DNA from: Prevotellaceae bacterium
Lineage (GTDB): Bacteria > Bacteroidota > Bacteroidia > Bacteroidales > Bacteroidaceae
Direction of reading: 5' to 3'
Assembly (NCBI GenBank): GCA_030536165.1
Contig: JAUNQM010000002.1
Span: forward strand, 1 to 15,275
DNA length: 15,275 nt
Shown: in pieces, positions 1-6,179 of the stretch
How positions within the stretch are numbered: the stretch's first letter is position 1
Layout of the letters: each line of letters begins with the position of its first letter
Notes under the pieces: generated by a model
What the model was told of the DNA's origin: nothing
Database searches by the model: none
Seen by the model: only the letters and a program-made list of their open reading frames with translations
Position numbers and translations under genes: made by a program

Positions 1-8
1 CAGGTGTG
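1..8. repeat. possible half of a palindromic repeat at the window edge
   Basis: The first bases (CAGGTGTGAA) match the right arm of the palindromes at 13276-13358, and their complement TTCACACCTG resembles TTCACACCTC at 13273-13282. The left half would lie outside the window, so this is only a hint of a second copy. Confidence 0.35.
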
Positions 9-63
9 AAAGGCTGTGATATGGTTTTACGTCACAATAAAATAATAAAAAAATTGCTTTTAT

Positions 64-94
64 TTTGTATTGTCTCCGATTTGCACTAACTTTG
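64..94 (+). promoter_or_regulatory. Bacteroidetes -33/-7 promoter of the epimerase operon
   Basis: TTTG at 64-67, a 19-bp spacer and TAACTTTG at 87-94 match the Bacteroidetes primary sigma promoter (TTTG, about 19-20 bp, TAnnTTTG). Transcription would start around 99-102. The first ATG of the downstream gene is at 103, so the mRNA should have almost no 5' leader. The site also rules out the upstream TTG at 70 as the start codon, since that would lie inside the promoter. Confidence 0.8.
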
Positions 95-102
95 CACTCC
101 GT

Positions 103-1101
103 ATGAAGAAGATTCTTATCACCGGCGCAAGTGGTTTTATTGGTAGTTTTATCGTCGAGGAAGCCCTTCGACGTGGCTTTGACGTGTATGCTGCTGTGCG
201 TAAAACCACCAACCGACAATACCTCACCGACGAAAGAATTAAGTTTGTCGAACTCGATATTTCCTCGAAAGAGGCGCTTCTGACTTCGATGAACGGCATG
301 GCGTGGGACTACGTTGTGCATGCTGCAGGGGCAACGAAATGTCTGCGACGTGAAGACTTTTTCCGCACGAATACCTACGGCACACAGTATTTTGCCGAAG
401 CACTTACCGAACTTGAAACCGTGCCGGAGAAATTTATCTTCATTAGCAGCCTTAGTGCTTTCGGTGCTGTGCGCGAGCAACAGCCTTACACGGAAATACT
501 TGACACCGACACTCCGCAGCCTAATACAGCTTACGGCGAGAGCAAGATGCGCGCAGAGGAGATTCTCGACGCGATGAGTGACAAGTTGAACGTCGTCACC
601 CTGCGCCCGACAGGCGTTTATGGTCCGCGCGAGAAAGACTACTTTCTAATGGCCGACAGCATAAAGAAACACGTTGATTTCGCTGTAGGATACAAGCCGC
701 AAGAGATAACTTTCGTCTATGTGCAAGACCTTGTAAATGCCGTTTTCCTTGCAATTGAAAGAGGACAGAGCGGAAAGAAATACTTTATTTCCGACGGCAA
801 TGTCTATCGTTCCACAGACTTCAGCGACCTGATTCGCAAAGAACTGGGCAATCCTTTCATACTGCGGATTAAGGCTCCAGTATGGTTCCTGCGACTTGTA
901 TGCATGTGTGGCGAGAAGTGGGCGAAGCTGACAGGAAGGATTACAGCTCTGAATAATGATAAATTCAACATTCTTAAACAACGCAACTGGCGCTGCGACA
1001 TCACGCCTGCAATGAACGACCTCGGCTATAAACCTGAGTACGACCTGAAGCGAGGCGTCCACTTGGCTATTGAGTGGTATAAAAAGGCTGGTTGGCTATA
1101 G
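103..1101 (+). CDS. NAD-dependent epimerase/dehydratase (extended SDR family)
   Basis: This is a 332-aa cytoplasmic enzyme of the extended short-chain dehydrogenase/reductase family, which acts on nucleotide sugars or related substrates with bound NAD(P). A Rossmann GxxGxxG motif (GASGFIG) lies at residues 8-14, followed by a conserved HAAG segment, a catalytic serine region (FISSLSAFG) and the YxxxK pair Y144-K148. After it comes a TLRPTGVYGP segment typical of these epimerases. The length is normal. ATG 103 is chosen because the open frame upstream (TTG at 70) overlaps a strong promoter and because MKKILITGASG is the usual family beginning. The PAP2 gene starts 17 bp after the stop, so the two are likely cotranscribed. 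The substrate cannot be read from the sequence. A role in sugar-nucleotide or isoprenoid/lipid metabolism is possible, the latter because of the lipid-type neighbour, but that is inference. Confidence 0.88.
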   Translation: MKKILITGASGFIGSFIVEEALRRGFDVYAAVRKTTNRQYLTDERIKFVELDISSKEALLTSMNGMAWDYVVHAAGATKCLRREDFFRTNTYGTQYFAEALTELETVPEKFIFISSLSAFGAVREQQPYTEILDTDTPQPNTAYGESKMRAEEILDAMSDKLNVVTLRPTGVYGPREKDYFLMADSIKKHVDFAVGYKPQEITFVYVQDLVNAVFLAIERGQSGKKYFISDGNVYRSTDFSDLIRKELGNPFILRIKAPVWFLRLVCMCGEKWAKLTGRITALNNDKFNILKQRNWRCDITPAMNDLGYKPEYDLKRGVHLAIEWYKKAGWL

Positions 1102-1118
1102 ATAATAAAGCAAAGACA

Positions 1119-2096
1119 ATGAACAAATTTCTAAAAGATATTTTCACGATAGATAAGAAGCCACGCAAAGGACTCCTGCCAATGGAATGGGTCGTGATGG
1201 GGTACATTGCGTTTACGTTTATACTCTTCATAGTGCTTCGTACGGACATTCCTAACCCAGATGCAATCATTTCATTGCGCTTGCAAGCTATTGCAATGAC
1301 TGCTGGCTTGTGGCTCGTGTATCGGTGCATACCTTGCAGGTTTGTGCTCTTGCTGCGATGCGTATTGCAGATAGCACTTCTTGGGTCGTGGTATCCTGAT
1401 ATTTACGAGTTCAATCGCGTATTCCCTAATTTTGACCATCTGTTTGCCGAGGCCGAACAAATGGTGTTTGGATGCCAGCCGGCATTGCTGTTCTACAGTG
1501 CATTCTCACATCCATTCTTCAGCGAATTGCTCGATATGGGGTACGTGAGCTACTATTTTATAATGGCAATAGTGATGCTGTTTTACTTCATTAAGGACTA
1601 TGAAAACTTTGAGAAGGCAACGTTTATATTCTTCACGTCGTTCTTCTTTTCCTATATTATATTCCTCTTCCTCTCGGTGTCAGGACCTCAGTTCTATTAC
1701 CAGGCAGTAGGCTTAGACCGTATTGCAGCGGGCGATTTCCCGAACCTTGAACATTATTTCTTCGACAACCAAGAAGTGCTTCCTCTCGAAGGATGGGGAC
1801 CTGGGTTGTTCTATCAGCTTCATGTGTATTTCTTCGATGCTGGCGAAAGACCTATTGCGGCTTTCCCAAGTAGCCATGTAAGCGTTACTCTGGCTATGGT
1901 TATCCTTGCTTTCAAGGGTAGCAGAAAGTTGGGATGGATGATATTAGTGCTGTTCATCTTGCTATGCCTCAGCACGGTTTATGTGAAGGCTCACTATGGC
2001 GTTGACGTCATCGCAGGGCTCATCTGGGGGACACTTGTATATTTCGCATGCTCATGGATGTGGAAAATATTTAATGTGACAACCTCATCTAAATGA
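1119..2096 (+). CDS. PAP2-superfamily membrane phosphatase/phosphotransferase
   Basis: This is a 325-aa polytopic inner-membrane protein with several hydrophobic helices. The C-terminal half carries PAP2 (lipid phosphate phosphatase) motifs: R244-P245 before the active segment, FPSSH with the conserved His at 253, and AHYGVD with H292 and D296, the usual HxxxxxD nucleophile/relay pair. The form FPSSHVS...HYGVDVIAG resembles the PAP2_3 (Aur1/IPC-synthase-like) subgroup more than soluble acid phosphatases. Members dephosphorylate lipid phosphates or transfer phospho-head groups. In Bacteroidales a few such proteins make inositol-phosphoceramide, but nothing here fixes the substrate. A TTG at 1092 in the same frame overlaps the end of the upstream gene; ATG 1119 is preferred because it sits 17 bp after that stop and begins a typical MNKFLK sequence. 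The exonuclease III gene follows after 28 bp. Confidence 0.82.
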   Translation: MNKFLKDIFTIDKKPRKGLLPMEWVVMGYIAFTFILFIVLRTDIPNPDAIISLRLQAIAMTAGLWLVYRCIPCRFVLLLRCVLQIALLGSWYPDIYEFNRVFPNFDHLFAEAEQMVFGCQPALLFYSAFSHPFFSELLDMGYVSYYFIMAIVMLFYFIKDYENFEKATFIFFTSFFFSYIIFLFLSVSGPQFYYQAVGLDRIAAGDFPNLEHYFFDNQEVLPLEGWGPGLFYQLHVYFFDAGERPIAAFPSSHVSVTLAMVILAFKGSRKLGWMILVLFILLCLSTVYVKAHYGVDVIAGLIWGTLVYFACSWMWKIFNVTTSSK

Positions 2097-2124
2097 CGTA
2101 ACGACTAAACAATTAAAGACCGAT

Positions 2125-2889
2125 ATGAAATTTATTTCCTGGAATGTTAACGGACTTCGTGCCGTAGCTGGCAAAGGCTTTGCCGAGATATTTGAAAACT
2201 TAGATGCAGACTTCTTCTGTCTTCAGGAGACAAAGATGCAGGCAGGACAGCTCGATTTGTCGTTTATAGGCTATCAGAGTTATTGGAACTATGCCGAGAA
2301 AAAAGGCTATTCAGGAACAGCAATATACACCCGTCATACGCCTCTGTCGGTGACTTACGGCATCGGAATTGAGGAACACGACAAGGAAGGGCGTGTCATC
2401 ACTCTTGAAATGCCAGAGTTCTATCTTGTTTGTTGCTACACACCTAATTCGCAAGACGAACTCCGCCGCCTTGACTATCGCATGACTTGGGAAGATGCTT
2501 TCCGTGCATATCTTATGGAATTGGATAAGAAGAAGCCTGTGATTCTTTGCGGCGACCTCAATGTAGCCCACCAGGAAATAGACTTGAAGAATCCAAAGTC
2601 AAACCGCCACAATGCAGGCTTCACAGATGAAGAGCGCGGCAAGATGACAGAGTTGCTGCAAAGTGGTTTTATCGATACGTTCCGCTACTTCCATCCTGAC
2701 GAAAAGGATATTTATTCGTGGTGGTCATACCGTTTCCATGCGAGAGAGAAGAACGCAGGTTGGCGTATTGACTACTTTATAGCCAGCGAACGTCTTGCCC
2801 CACAGCTTACAGGTGCAAGCATACACACAGAAATCTTCGGTTCCGACCATTGTCCGGTAGAACTTACTTTGTCAATTGATAATAAATAA
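2125..2889 (+). CDS. xth: exodeoxyribonuclease III (AP endonuclease, ExoIII/ExoA type)
   Basis: This 254-aa cytoplasmic enzyme of the EEP (exonuclease-endonuclease-phosphatase) superfamily cleaves DNA at abasic sites and trims 3' ends in base excision repair. All hallmark residues are visible: N7 in SWNVNGLR, the metal-binding E35 in LQETK, Y105 in CCYTPNSQ, D144 and N146 in CGDLNVAHQEID, a WRIDYF segment, and the closing D241-H242 pair in GSDHCPV. The length is right for the ExoA/ApeX type and the frame is intact. It lies 28 bp behind the PAP2 gene, with no promoter seen between them, so it is probably the last gene of the three-gene unit that starts at the promoter at 64-94. The next gene converges on it. 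Confidence 0.96.
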   Translation: MKFISWNVNGLRAVAGKGFAEIFENLDADFFCLQETKMQAGQLDLSFIGYQSYWNYAEKKGYSGTAIYTRHTPLSVTYGIGIEEHDKEGRVITLEMPEFYLVCCYTPNSQDELRRLDYRMTWEDAFRAYLMELDKKKPVILCGDLNVAHQEIDLKNPKSNRHNAGFTDEERGKMTELLQSGFIDTFRYFHPDEKDIYSWWSYRFHAREKNAGWRIDYFIASERLAPQLTGASIHTEIFGSDHCPVELTLSIDNK

Positions 2890-2892
2890 TCC

Positions 2893-2961
2893 GAAATCCG
2901 TAAATCTGGACTCCGAGCTCCGTTCGCCTGAGCACCAACGGAGCGCAAGAAATCCGTAAAT
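2893..2961. repeat. convergent intergenic hairpin flanked by 13-bp direct repeats
   Basis: Between two converging genes, GCTCCGTT (2917-2924) and AACGGAGC (2937-2944) form an 8-bp stem with a 12-nt loop. The word GAAATCCGTAAAT occurs at 2893-2905 and again at 2949-2961, bracketing the hairpin. Neither strand has a U-run after the stem, so it is not a classical intrinsic terminator, but its position fits a bidirectional transcription stop. The flanking words resemble the AGTAAAT/CGTAAAT words in the spacer at 6120-6152. Confidence 0.5.
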
Positions 2962-2967
2962 ATAAAA

Positions 2968-3585
2968 TCATTCTTCCCCCTTGAGAACTGGAAGACTTAT
3001 GTGGAACTTCACGGCCAATAGACGTGTGGCAAGTACGGTAATGCCACAGATAATTGCCGCGATGTCTTTATCGCATCCAAACGAATAGAGCAACCAGAAT
3101 ACAAATCCGCCGACGATGCACGCCATAGCGTAGATGTCGCGTCGGAAGATGAGAGGAATCTCGTTCAATAAAATATCACGAAGCACACCTCCTGCCGCAC
3201 CTGTCATTGTTCCCATGATTATTGCAACCCAAACAGGGAAGCCCGTCATTAGACTTTTGTTAAGTCCTGTCACGGTAAAAAGTGCAAGACCAATGGCATC
3301 GAACAGGAACCAGGTGTTGTTTTGTGTTACAAGTTGCTTACGAAAGACGATAACCCAGATGAGTGCTATTGCCGTGAGGGTAAGGTAGGCTGGATTTGTC
3401 ATCCAGCACGGTGTGATGTCGAGCAGCACGTCGCGAATAGTTCCGCCACCTATAGCTGTGACCAATCCAACTACATACGCACCGAACAAATCGAAATGCT
3501 TAGCCGCAGCAAGTCGTGTGCCAGATATCGCAAATGCAAACGATCCGATGTAGTCTAATATGGTGTAAAGCAACGTCTCTTCCAT
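2968..3585 (-). CDS. TRIC-type cation channel / UPF0126 (YicG-like) membrane protein
   Basis: This is a 205-aa inner-membrane protein made of two homologous glycine-rich halves of about three helices each plus a final helix. The duplicated signature is clear: GGGTIRD at residues 46-52 and GGVLRD at 132-137, each preceded by an AISGT- or MGTMTGA-like segment. This is the UPF0126 fold, now known as prokaryotic trimeric intracellular cation (TRIC) channels, some of which are potassium permeable. The length is normal for the family. Initiation at ATG 3585 gives MEETLLYTILDYIGSFAFAISG, a good family start. Its promoter lies in the 73-bp tandem repeat upstream, with a leader of about 26 nt. It converges with exonuclease III. 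The physiological ion and role are not known for this organism. Confidence 0.9.
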   Translation of the reverse strand: MEETLLYTILDYIGSFAFAISGTRLAAAKHFDLFGAYVVGLVTAIGGGTIRDVLLDITPCWMTNPAYLTLTAIALIWVIVFRKQLVTQNNTWFLFDAIGLALFTVTGLNKSLMTGFPVWVAIIMGTMTGAAGGVLRDILLNEIPLIFRRDIYAMACIVGGFVFWLLYSFGCDKDIAAIICGITVLATRLLAVKFHISLPVLKGEE

Positions 3586-3617
3586 CTCAGTAATAAGCTT
3601 TTTCTTCTAAGTGGATG

Positions 3618-3648
3618 CAAAGTTACGATTAAGTGAGCGAAAAACAAA
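3618..3648 (-). promoter_or_regulatory. proximal -33/-7 promoter of the TRIC gene
   Basis: Read on the minus strand, TTTG (3648 to 3645), a 19-bp spacer and TAACTTTG (3625 to 3618) match the Bacteroidetes promoter consensus. The predicted start is near 3611, about 26 nt before the ATG at 3585. It is the gene-proximal copy of a duplicated promoter. Confidence 0.78.
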
Positions 3649-3690
3649 ATTTATTTTGGTTTTTCCGAACGGGAGTAATTTCGATGAAGT

Positions 3691-3721
3691 CAAAGTTACG
3701 ATTAAGTGAGCGAAAAACAAA
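3691..3721 (-). promoter_or_regulatory. distal -33/-7 promoter copy in the tandem repeat
   Basis: This is the exact counterpart, 73 bp upstream, of the proximal TRIC promoter: minus-strand TTTG (3721 to 3718), 19-bp spacer, TAACTTTG (3698 to 3691). It would start transcription near 3684, giving a leader of about 100 nt that reads through the proximal promoter copy. Confidence 0.65.
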
Positions 3722-3775
3722 ATTTATTTTGATTTTTCCGAACGGGAGTAATTTCGATGAAGTCAAAGTTGCCTT

Positions 3776-5425
3776 TTAACTTCTACAGCGATTATTCTCC
3801 GAACACATCTTTATCCTAAGCAGTAGGTAAGGCAGCTTTGGCAGCGACACCTTGCCGCCATTTATGTCTGTTACGCGGTAACGGTCTTTAATCTTTGTCA
3901 CAAACGTCTGTGGGCACTTGGTTATGGTCATATTCCACGTATCAATAATCTCTACTGTGAATTTCTGTCCTTCTTTAAGTCTTGGAATCATGCCCACGTT
4001 GCGCATAGGTAGCTCAAATGTCCATTCATCTATTATTTCGTGTCCTAAATACACCATGTACCATCCTTTTCCGCAGGCAGAGGTGTGTATGTCCCAGCTT
4101 GAATCTGGGAGGTATAGTGGCGATGGCATCTCATCGAGAATGCTGCGCATGAACTTTATTCGCTTCCATGATTCCCCTTGCCATTTACCGCCGACAGCAA
4201 GGAAGTCGCGACTGAAGTCGTGTGGATTGCCAAACTGGAAACATTCGGCATGCGATGCGTAGGTGCCACACATCAAAGCTGTCCACATACGATAGAGTTC
4301 CTCCTGACCACTCAGGTTACCCCATCGGTCTGTCATGTCGCCTTCATAGCAGACCTCATCAAAGATAACGGGCTTCTTGTAAATATTCCTCACAATAGCA
4401 CCACCGCCAGCTATTTCTACCGGTGCCTGATCTTGGATTGAGCAGTGTGTATAGCGTTCGTCCCAGTATTTATAGTATCTTGCCGTGCCTGAATGAATGG
4501 AGATAAGATGGTGGTATGAGTCTGCGTTTACCACAGCGTCAGTCCATGCGTCCCAGTTGTTGAATTGTGCCTTTAGGAAATCATATTCATTCGCCATGCT
4601 CCACCACACGTTGCGGAACGCACCAAGACGTGCAACTATATACTTGCACATACGTTCACCAGCCTCACGCGGCATAAGGTCGAAGCCCCATCGTCCGTCG
4701 TCGTATGGGTGGAAGATGATTAAGTCTTGCTCAATGCCCGCATTCATCAACATACGTGTACATGCTTCAACATGGTCAAAATAGCGTGGGTTAAGTCTTT
4801 CCCAATCCCATGAGTCGCCTTTGCGCTCGAAAGGGTAGATGTCTGGCTCGGGGTATGATGCATCAAAGTTATGGACGAGGAACAATGAGCGAACCTTGTT
4901 GAAACCTGATTCCTTAAGCGATTTCATAGTCTGTTCCTGTATGGTCAGTCCCTTGTCGAAACATCCAAATTTCGGGTCGTTAGACGCGTGCATCCAGTCG
5001 TAACTTGTTGTGCCTATAGGGTAGTAGCGAGTGCCATCGGCATAGCAGAAGTTCATCCTGCTTTTATCCACCATCACAGGACCGTGATTGTTGGAAGAAG
5101 GTTTCGTGCATGTAAACTCGCCTTTCTTGTCATTGAGACTTGCAACGGTTGATGACGTCACGTAAGTCCATGTGCCTTCTACCGTAGGCATAAAGCGTAT
5201 GCGCCAGATACCTTCACCTTTCTTGGCAGAAGCACCATCGTAGAATCCGCTTACGGTCATTGAAGTGCCGTTGCAGTTGAACGTGGCTTTGAGTTCTGTG
5301 TCAAAAGGATTTTCGTCTGTCAAAGGTGCAGACAACGATACTTCAAACATGCCCCATCTCTCCACTTGCGCTGCCGCATTAAGGATGGTCATGGCGAATG
5401 CTAATAGTAAAAGTCTTGTTTTCAT
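3776..5425 (-). CDS. secreted putative glycoside hydrolase, DUF5060-DUF4038-DUF5605-like architecture
   Basis: This is a 549-aa exported protein. A signal peptide covers about residues 1-19 (MKTRLLLLAFAM...AAA, cleaved before Q20). Next comes a beta-sandwich of about 80 residues (VERWGMFEVSL...GEFTC) resembling DUF5060, then a TIM-barrel region (about 110-430) resembling DUF4038/apiosidase-type clan-A hydrolases, then a C-terminal beta domain (about 440-540, YMVYLGH...VEIIDTWNMTIT) resembling DUF5605. Candidate acid/base and nucleophile are E280 in WSMANEYD and E357 in FDEVCYEGD. The nearest characterised relatives I can name are GH140 apiosidases of RG-II breakdown, but similarity is only at fold and motif level, so the substrate is open. 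No lipobox was seen, so it is probably periplasmic. The start follows a terminator by only about 45 bp and no clear -33/-7 promoter was found, so it may depend on read-through from the barrel gene. Confidence 0.75.
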   Translation of the reverse strand: MKTRLLLLAFAMTILNAAAQVERWGMFEVSLSAPLTDENPFDTELKATFNCNGTSMTVSGFYDGASAKKGEGIWRIRFMPTVEGTWTYVTSSTVASLNDKKGEFTCTKPSSNNHGPVMVDKSRMNFCYADGTRYYPIGTTSYDWMHASNDPKFGCFDKGLTIQEQTMKSLKESGFNKVRSLFLVHNFDASYPEPDIYPFERKGDSWDWERLNPRYFDHVEACTRMLMNAGIEQDLIIFHPYDDGRWGFDLMPREAGERMCKYIVARLGAFRNVWWSMANEYDFLKAQFNNWDAWTDAVVNADSYHHLISIHSGTARYYKYWDERYTHCSIQDQAPVEIAGGGAIVRNIYKKPVIFDEVCYEGDMTDRWGNLSGQEELYRMWTALMCGTYASHAECFQFGNPHDFSRDFLAVGGKWQGESWKRIKFMRSILDEMPSPLYLPDSSWDIHTSACGKGWYMVYLGHEIIDEWTFELPMRNVGMIPRLKEGQKFTVEIIDTWNMTITKCPQTFVTKIKDRYRVTDINGGKVSLPKLPYLLLRIKMCSENNRCRS

Positions 5426-5470
5426 ATTGTATTCTCGCAGAAAGTGCTATATAGGTTAGTGTGCGGTAAT

Positions 5471-5501
5471 GAAAAAGCTCAGGACGTGATGTTCCTGAGC
5501 T
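5471..5501 (-). terminator. intrinsic terminator after the outer-membrane-barrel-like gene
   Basis: On the minus strand GCTCAGGA, an 8-nt loop and TCCTGAGC (stem arms 5493-5500 and 5477-5484, extendable by one A-T pair) are followed directly by TTTTTC. This is a classical rho-independent terminator, 21 bp after the stop codon of the gene at 5522-6094. Confidence 0.82.
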
Positions 5502-5521
5502 AATAGTTGATAGCAGTTGTA

Positions 5522-6094
5522 TTAATGCTTGTTCTGAGGTTTGCAGTTCAGGTTTACGCCGATGGTAAGACCTGACTCGCGGTTAGACGAAAACGCACCG
5601 ACTTCAAGCAGTTTGTAGGCATACTGAAGTTTACAGCCATAGATGAACTTGCGCTCATGATCCCAGTAATATGCATGGTTGTAGTCTTCGTAGTATTCTT
5701 CCGAATTTTTGTTTTTAATCCAACCTGCATAAGGAGTGATGATGAAACGGTTTTCTTTGTTTAATGCAGCAACCACCGATGCTCCGAACTTGATAGAGTG
5801 GAGTGTGTTGTGCTTATGGAAAGGGTAGTATGCTTCATTACGTTTGTTGAGGTCGAAGCCCATACCGAAGAAGAAACCATAAAGGTTGAGGTCACATTCC
5901 AGCATGTCTGTCTTAGGCATCTTATAGCCATCTTCCATCTTGTCAGAACCAAATATTCCACAGTCGTAAGCATATCCGACGGAAATACCTACAGACTGGT
6001 TCCACTTGAAGTATGGACGGTCTTCGTTATCTTCTTGTGCAAAGATGCACATTGAAACGGAAAGAACGATAAAAAGTGCAATAAACTTTTTCAT
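5522..6094 (-). CDS. exported small beta-barrel-like protein of unknown function
   Basis: This 190-aa protein has a signal peptide (MKKFIALFIVLSVSM, cleaved after FAQ or just before it, near residue 20). The mature part alternates polar residues with aromatic ones and glycine (QSVGISVGYAYD, LYGFFFGMGFDL, FIYGCKLQYAYKLLEVGAF, GLTIGVNLNC), a pattern expected for a short outer-membrane barrel of about eight strands. The central EEYYEDYNHAYYWDHERK stretch is strikingly rich in tyrosine and acidic residues and could be a surface loop. No family is recognised with confidence. Cys16 in the signal region does not sit in a lipobox. It lies 85 bp downstream of sufD and is closed by a strong terminator. 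A convincing promoter was not found in the spacer, so it may be the tail of the suf transcript or have a divergent promoter. No function is assigned. Confidence 0.7.
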   Translation of the reverse strand: MKKFIALFIVLSVSMCIFAQEDNEDRPYFKWNQSVGISVGYAYDCGIFGSDKMEDGYKMPKTDMLECDLNLYGFFFGMGFDLNKRNEAYYPFHKHNTLHSIKFGASVVAALNKENRFIITPYAGWIKNKNSEEYYEDYNHAYYWDHERKFIYGCKLQYAYKLLEVGAFSSNRESGLTIGVNLNCKPQNKH

Positions 6095-6119
6095 ATCTAA
6101 ATATTTTTTGCGGTTTCTA

Positions 6120-6152
6120 AAATAGTAAATCGTAAATTGTCAAATAGTAAAT
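6120..6152. repeat. short AT-rich direct repeats in the sufD/barrel spacer
   Basis: AAATAGTAAAT occurs at 6120-6130 and 6142-6152, with CGTAAATT between them. The words resemble those flanking the hairpin at 2893-2961. This looks like low-complexity spacer material common in Bacteroidales rather than a defined site. Confidence 0.4.
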
Positions 6153-6179
6153 GAACGTAGCTCCTTAACTCCTATAACT

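Larger units (their letters stand above)
3618..3770. repeat. 73-bp tandem duplication containing a promoter
   Basis: The unit 3618-3690 is repeated directly at 3691-3763 with a single mismatch (G at 3659, A at 3732). It is followed by the first seven bases of a third copy, CAAAGTT, at 3764-3770. Each full unit contains a complete minus-strand promoter plus the conserved words CCGAACGGGAG and TTTCGATGAAGT. The array fills almost the whole gap between the TRIC gene and the stop codon of the putative glycoside hydrolase at 3776. The shared CAAAGTT at the junctions suggests slippage or recombination between short repeats. Confidence 0.95.

Noticed and set aside
70..102. TTG start giving 11 extra N-terminal residues for the epimerase
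   Set aside because: It lies within the promoter and before the predicted transcription start; the SDR family begins at MKKILITGASG.
646..1062. 138-residue minus-strand open frame inside the epimerase gene
   Set aside because: No motif or promoter; fully covered by a convincing gene on the other strand.
1092..1118. TTG start extending the PAP2 protein by nine residues
   Set aside because: It would overlap the epimerase stop and add a polar, unconserved stretch; the ATG at 1119 is well placed.
3618..3770. Insertion-sequence or transposon remnant
   Set aside because: The units are direct, not inverted, with no terminal inverted repeats and no transposase; a promoter-carrying tandem duplication explains them.
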